Assembly (NCBI GenBank): GCA_021798075.1
Contig: JAJZYO010000049.1
Coordinates: 1-10,168, forward strand
DNA from: Actinomycetes bacterium
Lineage (GTDB): Bacteria > Actinomycetota > Acidimicrobiia > Acidimicrobiales > Palsa-688
Direction of reading: 5' to 3'
DNA length: 10,168 nucleotides
Shown: positions 6,429 through 10,168 of the stretch, piece after piece
Layout of the letters: each line of letters opens with the position of its first letter
How positions within the stretch are numbered: position 1 is the stretch's first letter
The notes under the pieces: model-generated
Seen by the model: the letters and a program-made list of their open reading frames with translations, nothing else
What the model was told of the DNA's origin: nothing
The model's database searches: none
Program-made: the position numbers and the translations under genes

Positions 6429-9221
6429 ATGGTTAGGGCTAACAAGAGACGGGTTCGCACCCGCGCCGCGGTTTTCTCAGCCGTGGTTTTGGCGGTGCAG
6501 TTGCTTGGGCCGGTGCTCGCGGCGGGACCGGCCAGTGCCCAGGCGGCCGGGGGTTTCGTGGCCACTGGTTCGCTCACCACAGCACGCGCCCGGGCCACCG
6601 CGACGCTGCTTGCCAACGGGGAGGTGCTCGTGGCCGGGGGCGAGGACGCGGCGGGGGGCGCGCTCGGGTCGGCCGAGCTGTACAACCCTGCGAGCGGCTC
6701 TTGGACGACCACCGCCCTCATGCCGGTACCGGTGACCGACGCGGCGGCCACGCTGCTTGCCAACGGGGAGGTGCTCGTGGCCGGGGGCCTCACGGGCAGC
6801 GCCGGCGCCCTGGTCCCCACTGCCGCTTCGCAGCTTTATAACCCCTCTACGGGGCAGTGGTCGCTCACCACGGGTACCCTCCAGCAAGCGACTTTTGACG
6901 CCTCGGCGGCTCTCCTGCCTTCGGGCGCGGTCCTCTACGCCGGCGGCCTCCCCGACACTTCGACCACGGCCACCGCGGCTCAGACTGCCGAGCTCTACGA
7001 CCCAACGACGGGCGGTTGGTCGCTCACATCCCCCTTGCCCGTGGGGGTGGCCGGCGCTCAGGCAGCGGTGCTTACCGGCGGGGACGTACTGGTAGCTGGC
7101 GGGGAAACCGGGCCCTCGGGTTCCGTCACCAACACTGCCGCGCTCTACACGCCCTCGTCGGGCGCGTGGTCGCCTGTGGGGCCAATGCCCGTTGGGGTGG
7201 CCTTCGGCGCCACCACCGTGCTCTCCGACGGCGGGGTGCTCGTCGCAGGCGGCGAGACCACCCCCACAGGGGCGATCACGGCGGCAACGCAAGTCTTCAA
7301 CCCTTCTACGAACTTGTGGCAGTCGGTGGGTGGTTTGCCCGCGTCCAGCTACGGGGCGACGGCGACCCTCCTTCGCTCCGGGGAAGTCCTCTACGCTGGC
7401 GGGCTCACGAGCGCGACGGGCGGCCCGAGCGCGGCAGCCGAGCTCTACGACCCGTCTACGGGCAACTGGGCCACGACCGGCTCTTTGTTGGTGGCCGAGG
7501 GCTTCGGTACGGCTACCGAGCTCGGCAACGGGCCCGTGCTCGTCGCCGGCGGGCAGGCCGCAACCGGCCCGACGCCCGAGGCCGAGCTCTACGAGCCCAC
7601 GAGCACGACCAGCGCCCCCACGATCACGAGCCCCTCTACCTTCGACGTGGTCGCGGGCAGCTTCAACACCTTCAGCATCACTGCGACGGGCACGCCGGCG
7701 CCGACCATCACCGAGTCCGGCGCACTGCCCCCCGGGACGACCTTCGTCTACGACGGCAACGGGACAGCCACGGTCTCCGGCACGCCGCCGGCCGGCACGA
7801 CAGGCACCTACCCGGTGACGATCACCGCCTCCAACGGGGTCGGCACGCCGGCGGTGCAGCAGCTTTTCTTCATCGTGTCGACCAGCTCCCCCGGCGCCCC
7901 CACGATCACGAGCCCCTCGAGCCTTTCGCTCACGGCTGGCAAGTACGGCAGTTTCAACATCACGGCTACCGGGTCGCCGGCACCGACCATCACCGAGTCC
8001 GGCGCACTGCCCACCGGGACGACCTTCGTCTACGACGGCAACGGGACAGCCACGGTCTCTGGCACGCCGGCAGCGAGCGCCCTCGGGAGCTACGTGGTGA
8101 CGATCACCGCCTCCAACGGCGTCGGCACCCCTGCGACCCAACAACTCGTGATAACGGTGGCCGCCGCCCGGGTCGTTGTGAGCCCGCCCAAATTCACGAG
8201 CCCTTCGCGTACCCTCGTGCTACCTGGGGCCAACGCGGTCGTCACGGTTAGCGCTAGCGGCTCGCCCGCGCCGACCATCACCGAGTCCGGCGTGCTGCCT
8301 GCGGGCATGGCCTTCCACGACAACGGTAATGGCACCGCCACGATCTCGGGGGTGACGCCGCCGGGCTTGTCCGGCAAATATTTCATCACGTTGACCGCTT
8401 CCAACGGCGCCGCCACCTCGGCTAGCCAAGTCCTTCAGCTGACAGTTGGCCGCCCGGCTGTGGCCGAGACCAGTTACGGGGCCGGCTACTGGTACACGAC
8501 CTCGGGGGGAGACGTGATCGGGCAGGGCTCAGCACTCCCGGTGGCCCCGCAGAGCGAGCAGCACCCTAGCGGCGTGGTCGCCATGGCGACGACGCCCGAC
8601 CATCTCGGCTACTACCTTGCAGGCTCCTCGGGCGGCGTGTACCCCTACGGCGACGCCCGGTGGTACGGCTCCATTGCCAACAGGCACCTTTCCACCCCGA
8701 CAGTCGCGATGGCGGTTACCCCGTCGGGTGGGGGGTACTACCTGGTGACGCGGGCGGGCAACGTGTTCAACTTTGGCAACGCACACTGGTACGGCTCGAC
8801 TGCTGGCCGGCATGCGCCCCCGATCGCTGCCTTCGCGCTCACCCCCGACGGTCTCGGGTACTGGCTCGTGAGCATCTACGGCAACATTTACGGGTTCGGC
8901 AACGCCCGCTTCGAGGGCTCGCCGGCGGACCACCTGATCCCACAGGTCGCTGCCTTCGCGCCCACCCCCGACGGCCAGGGCTACTGGGTCGTGACCAAGA
9001 AGGGCAACGTGTTCAACTACGGCGACGCACGCTGGGACGGGTCGCTGGCGCAGCGGCAGGTCCCGCCGGTCGTGGCCTTTGCAGCGGCGCCGAGCGGCCA
9101 GGGCTACTGGGCGGTGACCAACAAGGGCAACGTGTTCAACTTCGGTAACGCCCGCTGGTACGGGTCGTCCGCGGGCACCGCCCTGCCCGGCGCCGTCACA
9201 GCATTTGCCCCCGAGCCCTGA
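6429..9221 (+). CDS. Secreted kelch-propeller / Ig-like / FG-repeat protein
   Basis: A 930-residue exported modular protein. A signal peptide with Arg/Lys-rich start and hydrophobic core ends near 'AAGPASAQA' (31-39). Seven kelch-type repeats (about 43-390) each carry '[VY]AGG' (68, 117, 170, 222, 272, 322, 372) and then '[LV][YF]xP' about 15-20 residues later, consistent with a closed seven-bladed propeller. Three Ig-like repeats start near 396, 490 and 586, each with 'SPAPTITESG-LP-G' and 'GTATxSG' (He_PIG-like). Six 41-residue repeats fill 686-930 with the core 'GYW-VT--GNVFNFGNARWYGS'; the first is degenerate. No catalytic motif, LPXTG signal, C-terminal membrane segment or cohesin/dockerin is visible, so the product is probably a released or loosely bound adhesin or polymer-binding protein. 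AGGAGG lies 4 nt before ATG, which supports this start. Confidence 0.9.
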   Translation: MVRANKRRVRTRAAVFSAVVLAVQLLGPVLAAGPASAQAAGGFVATGSLTTARARATATLLANGEVLVAGGEDAAGGALGSAELYNPASGSWTTTALMPVPVTDAAATLLANGEVLVAGGLTGSAGALVPTAASQLYNPSTGQWSLTTGTLQQATFDASAALLPSGAVLYAGGLPDTSTTATAAQTAELYDPTTGGWSLTSPLPVGVAGAQAAVLTGGDVLVAGGETGPSGSVTNTAALYTPSSGAWSPVGPMPVGVAFGATTVLSDGGVLVAGGETTPTGAITAATQVFNPSTNLWQSVGGLPASSYGATATLLRSGEVLYAGGLTSATGGPSAAAELYDPSTGNWATTGSLLVAEGFGTATELGNGPVLVAGGQAATGPTPEAELYEPTSTTSAPTITSPSTFDVVAGSFNTFSITATGTPAPTITESGALPPGTTFVYDGNGTATVSGTPPAGTTGTYPVTITASNGVGTPAVQQLFFIVSTSSPGAPTITSPSSLSLTAGKYGSFNITATGSPAPTITESGALPTGTTFVYDGNGTATVSGTPAASALGSYVVTITASNGVGTPATQQLVITVAAARVVVSPPKFTSPSRTLVLPGANAVVTVSASGSPAPTITESGVLPAGMAFHDNGNGTATISGVTPPGLSGKYFITLTASNGAATSASQVLQLTVGRPAVAETSYGAGYWYTTSGGDVIGQGSALPVAPQSEQHPSGVVAMATTPDHLGYYLAGSSGGVYPYGDARWYGSIANRHLSTPTVAMAVTPSGGGYYLVTRAGNVFNFGNAHWYGSTAGRHAPPIAAFALTPDGLGYWLVSIYGNIYGFGNARFEGSPADHLIPQVAAFAPTPDGQGYWVVTKKGNVFNYGDARWDGSLAQRQVPPVVAFAAAPSGQGYWAVTNKGNVFNFGNARWYGSSAGTALPGAVTAFAPEP
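6603..6641 (+). repeat. 39-bp exact direct repeat, copy 1 (kelch blade 1)
   Basis: Identical base for base to 6750-6788, 147 nt away (49 codons, in frame). It encodes 'TLLANGEVLVAGG'. Identity including third positions suggests recent blade duplication or gene conversion. Confidence 0.85.
6750..6788 (+). repeat. 39-bp exact direct repeat, copy 2 (kelch blade 2)
   Basis: Second copy of the block at 6603-6641, encoding the same 'TLLANGEVLVAGG' strand. Confidence 0.85.
7701..7787 (+). repeat. 87-bp direct repeat, copy 1 (Ig-like domain 1)
   Basis: Matches 7983-8069 at 85 of 87 bases by eye (differences C/A and C/T), offset 282 nt or 94 codons, in frame. The product block runs from 'PTITESGALP' to 'GTATVSGTP'. 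Confidence 0.85.
7983..8069 (+). repeat. 87-bp direct repeat, copy 2 (Ig-like domain 2)
   Basis: Second copy of the 7701-7787 block. The third Ig-like domain (about 8266-8360) keeps only the first 22 or so bases nearly unchanged and is then diverged, so copies 1 and 2 are the younger pair. Confidence 0.85.
8484..9218 (+). repeat. Six tandem 41-codon repeats (GYW...NFG...WYGS)
   Basis: Repeat starts fall near residues 686, 727, 768, 809, 850 and 891, an almost exact 41-residue period. Each repeat has an aromatic strand ('GYW-V'), a 'GNVFNFGNARW-GS' core, and a connecting 'VAAFA-TPDG' strand. Copies 5 and 6 are also close at DNA level around 9000-9045 and 9123-9168. The final half-repeat ('AVTAFAPEP') could pair with the first strand to close a ring. 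Confidence 0.8.
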
Positions 9222-9556
9222 GGGTGGCCGGGGCAGGGGGCGGCGGGGGGCTTGCACGTCTCCCCCGTGGCCTGGCTCATGTCGATCGAGAGACCGGGGG
9301 CGGCCTGGCCAACTGTCGTGGGCGTACTACCCGGCTCCTCCGTTGCCGCTGTCTTGGTCCGGACTGTTTGTTGCGGGTGTCGCACAACGCCACGGCCCCC
9401 GGCGGGGTTGGTCGCCCCGTGGAGGTGGGCCCCGACCACGGTACCCGCACCGACGAGGCCCAAGCCGAGGGCCAAGCCCGCTCCGGCCCGCCAGATGCGG
9501 GCCCGGGCCCGACGGGACAGGCTGCCCCGTCGCTTCGTACCTTGCGTAGTCCCCAT
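9104..9556 (-). CDS. Hypothetical membrane-anchored Pro/Thr-rich protein
   Basis: A 150-residue ORF that I do not recognise. It begins with a strongly basic segment (Lys8, Arg9, Arg10, then 'RRARARIWR' at 15-23), followed by a Gly/Ala/Leu hydrophobic stretch (24-43, 'LALGLGLVGAGTVVGA' in part). This is the look of an N-terminal signal anchor or signal peptide. The rest is low-complexity Pro/Thr/Gly/Ala sequence with Cys101 and Cys108. Residues after about 112 are antisense to the end of the kelch gene, where codon constraint belongs to the other strand. Either the gene genuinely overlaps by about 118 nt or its original 3' part has been lost. No good ribosome site precedes ATG 9556. The N-terminal design is the only support. 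Confidence 0.4.
   Translation of the reverse strand: MGTTQGTKRRGSLSRRARARIWRAGAGLALGLGLVGAGTVVGAHLHGATNPAGGRGVVRHPQQTVRTKTAATEEPGSTPTTVGQAAPGLSIDMSQATGETCKPPAAPCPGHPQGSGANAVTAPGRAVPADDPYQRALPKLNTLPLLVTAQ
9244..9267. terminator. Possible bidirectional hairpin downstream of the kelch gene
   Basis: Arms CGGGGG (9244-9249) and CCCCCG (9262-9267) flank a 12-nt loop, 22 nt after the kelch stop. It lies between convergent genes, but inside the proposed minus-strand ORF at 9104-9556. The surrounding G-runs make the pairing easy to obtain by chance. Confidence 0.3.
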
Positions 9557-9585
9557 AGGCAGGTGACTGAGGACCTAGTTGTGCT

Positions 9586-9702
9586 TCACGCCATCTCCTG
9601 GTAGCAGGAGGCGACGTAGCCGTACGCCGCAATGTACTGGCCGGCGGCCAGGGAATTCTGAGCGTTTTGAAAGTTGCCCGTGACCGAAGACGGGATCCCC
9701 AT
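9586..9702 (-). CDS. 38-residue small ORF or C-terminal gene remnant
   Basis: ATG 9702 opens a 38-codon ORF ending at TGA 9586-9588, 29 nt before the next minus-strand ORF. The product begins 'MGIPSSVTGNFQNAQ', continues 'NSLAAGQYIAAYGYVASC' and ends 'YQEMA'. Its composition is protein-like, with Asn/Gln/Tyr/Ala residues and one Cys, and its third positions are mostly G/C, unlike the Arg/Pro-rich shadow in the neighbouring frame. The frame stays open upstream into the toxin gene with no other convincing start, and a GGAGGG stretch lies too far (14 nt) before the ATG. It could be the surviving C-terminus of a longer secreted protein truncated when the toxin module arrived, or a genuine small protein. 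I recognise no family. Confidence 0.4.
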   Translation of the reverse strand: MGIPSSVTGNFQNAQNSLAAGQYIAAYGYVASCYQEMA

Positions 9703-9770
9703 TGTGCAGGCCGAGTCCCTCCGTGGCGCAGAGCATAGAGAGCCCCCAATTAGTGGTACCCGGAGGTTTG

Positions 9771-10097
9771 TTAGAGACCAAGCACGAGGCGAAGCGCAGC
9801 GTCAACGCCCTGAAGGTCGGTAGTTGCCAGGTCGCCGAGCGTTCGTCCGATCACACGTTGTTCCAAGACGAGCAGCCGCCCTGCCCTCACGACCGACGGC
9901 AGCATGAGCCCGGCTGCTTGCCAGTCATTCACTACGAAGTCGCCTTGTCCCGGGCTCTCGACACGAGCACGGCTACTTGTAACCATGGCCAGCACGGCAT
10001 CTGGGTTGTTGTCGTTGTAGGACCGAGCGGATACCACGCAGGCTGGTCGGCGTTTCGAACCCTGGAGATCCGAGTAAGTAAAGGGAGCGAGGACCAC
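9771..10097 (-). CDS. Type II toxin, PemK/MazF family (growth-inhibiting endoribonuclease)
   Basis: A 108-residue protein matching the PemK/MazF fold: strand 1 'VVLAPFTYSD', then 'GSKRRPACVVS' (13-23), 'VLAMVTS' (35-41), 'GDFVVNDWQAAGL' (52-64) and 'PSVVRAGRL' (67-75), ending with a helix near 93-105. The 'K-RP' segment (Arg17) and the 'T-S' at 40-41 correspond to the usual catalytic region, so the toxin looks intact. Family members cleave RNA and are held inactive by an upstream antitoxin. The acidic antitoxin tail is visible 17 nt upstream. GTG 10097 is the only canonical start in the visible frame and follows a GGGGGCGG stretch. The in-frame codons upstream would encode 'LERGR', which resembles the usual 'RGdV' N-terminus, so a start further upstream cannot be ruled out. 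Confidence 0.85.
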   Translation of the reverse strand: MVLAPFTYSDLQGSKRRPACVVSARSYNDNNPDAVLAMVTSSRARVESPGQGDFVVNDWQAAGLMLPSVVRAGRLLVLEQRVIGRTLGDLATTDLQGVDAALRLVLGL

Positions 10098-10114
10098 CCG
10101 CCCCCGCTCTAAGA

Positions 10115-10168
10115 CTAAGGCCGCGATGGCTGACCCGGCTCTGGAGCTTCGTCGTACACTGCGTCTTC
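10115..10168 (-). CDS. Probable antitoxin, acidic C-terminal tail (5' partial)
   Basis: Read from the right edge, the minus strand encodes 'EDAVYDEAPEPGQPSRP' then TAG at 10115-10117, 17 nt before the toxin start. Five of the 17 residues are acidic. Position, spacing and charge fit the toxin-neutralising tail of a MazE-like antitoxin. The DNA-binding part is outside the window, so the family is unknown. Confidence 0.5.
   Translation of the reverse strand, partial: EDAVYDEAPEPGQPSRP

Larger units (their letters stand above)
6555..7598 (+). repeat. Region of seven kelch repeats
   Basis: Seven coding repeats of about 49-53 residues. Each has an 'L--GEVLVAGG'-type strand, then a variable loop, then 'AELYxPxTG-W'. 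Copies one and two share a 39-nt identical block, while the others differ in sequence. Confidence 0.85.

Noticed and set aside
7701..8069. CRISPR-like spaced repeats
   Set aside because: Only two near-identical long blocks, in frame and coding for Ig-like domains; no short regular spacers.
6477..8144. 555-codon open frame on the minus strand opposite the kelch gene
   Set aside because: Low-complexity Arg/Gly/Ala product whose repeats only mirror the plus-strand kelch and Ig repeats.
7016..8251. 411-codon plus-strand frame inside the kelch gene
   Set aside because: Alternate-frame shadow with an Arg-rich product, wholly inside a well-supported gene.
9703..9770. tRNA or attachment site at the possible toxin-module boundary
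   Set aside because: No cloverleaf, CCA end or flanking direct repeat could be found by eye.
9575..9805. 76-codon minus-strand frame overlapping the toxin end
   Set aside because: Overlaps the toxin gene and the better 38-codon frame; the product is Arg/Gly/Leu-rich with no protein-like pattern.

Overview
The window is high-GC DNA from a probable Actinomycetota bacterium. The evidence is strong G/C preference at third codon positions, GTG and TTG starts, an MprB/BaeS-like sensor kinase, and a secreted protein ending in 'GYW-V...G-V-NFG-A-WYGS' repeats. Repeats of that kind are, as far as I recall, common in Acidimicrobiia-like actinobacteria, so that class is my best guess; no rRNA or other marker gene is present to prove it.

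Layout, plus strand from about 1 to 9221: the 3' end of an OmpR/PhoB-type response regulator overlaps a full sensor histidine kinase (177-1706). A small exported, extremely lysine-rich protein follows (1776-2147) and is closed by a 12-bp-stem terminator. Next come a secreted clan GH-A glycoside hydrolase resembling alpha-L-arabinofuranosidases (2377-4581), a polytopic membrane protein that looks like a GT-C-type glycosyltransferase (4679-6253), and a large secreted protein (6429-9221). The last is built from a seven-repeat kelch propeller, three Ig-like domains and about six 41-residue repeats that may form a second propeller.

Minus strand from 10168 back to about 9104: the acidic C-terminal tail of a probable antitoxin enters from the right edge, followed by a PemK/MazF-family toxin (10097-9771). 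A 38-codon small ORF or gene remnant (9702-9586) comes next, then a membrane-anchored Pro/Thr-rich hypothetical protein (9556-9104) whose end would run antisense into the kelch gene.

Four of the plus-strand products act at or outside the membrane, and the kinase senses outside it. The block therefore reads as an envelope or extracellular-polysaccharide locus: a sensor, an exported polycation, a sugar hydrolase, a possible lipid-linked sugar transferase, and a large propeller/Ig protein of the binding type. That they act together is inference from adjacency and shared strand only; hairpins between the genes suggest several transcription units. The most unusual items are the exported polylysine/alanine protein, the inserted 'FGDG' beta module inside the hydrolase, and the kelch/Ig/FG-repeat architecture with nearly identical DNA copies of two Ig domains.
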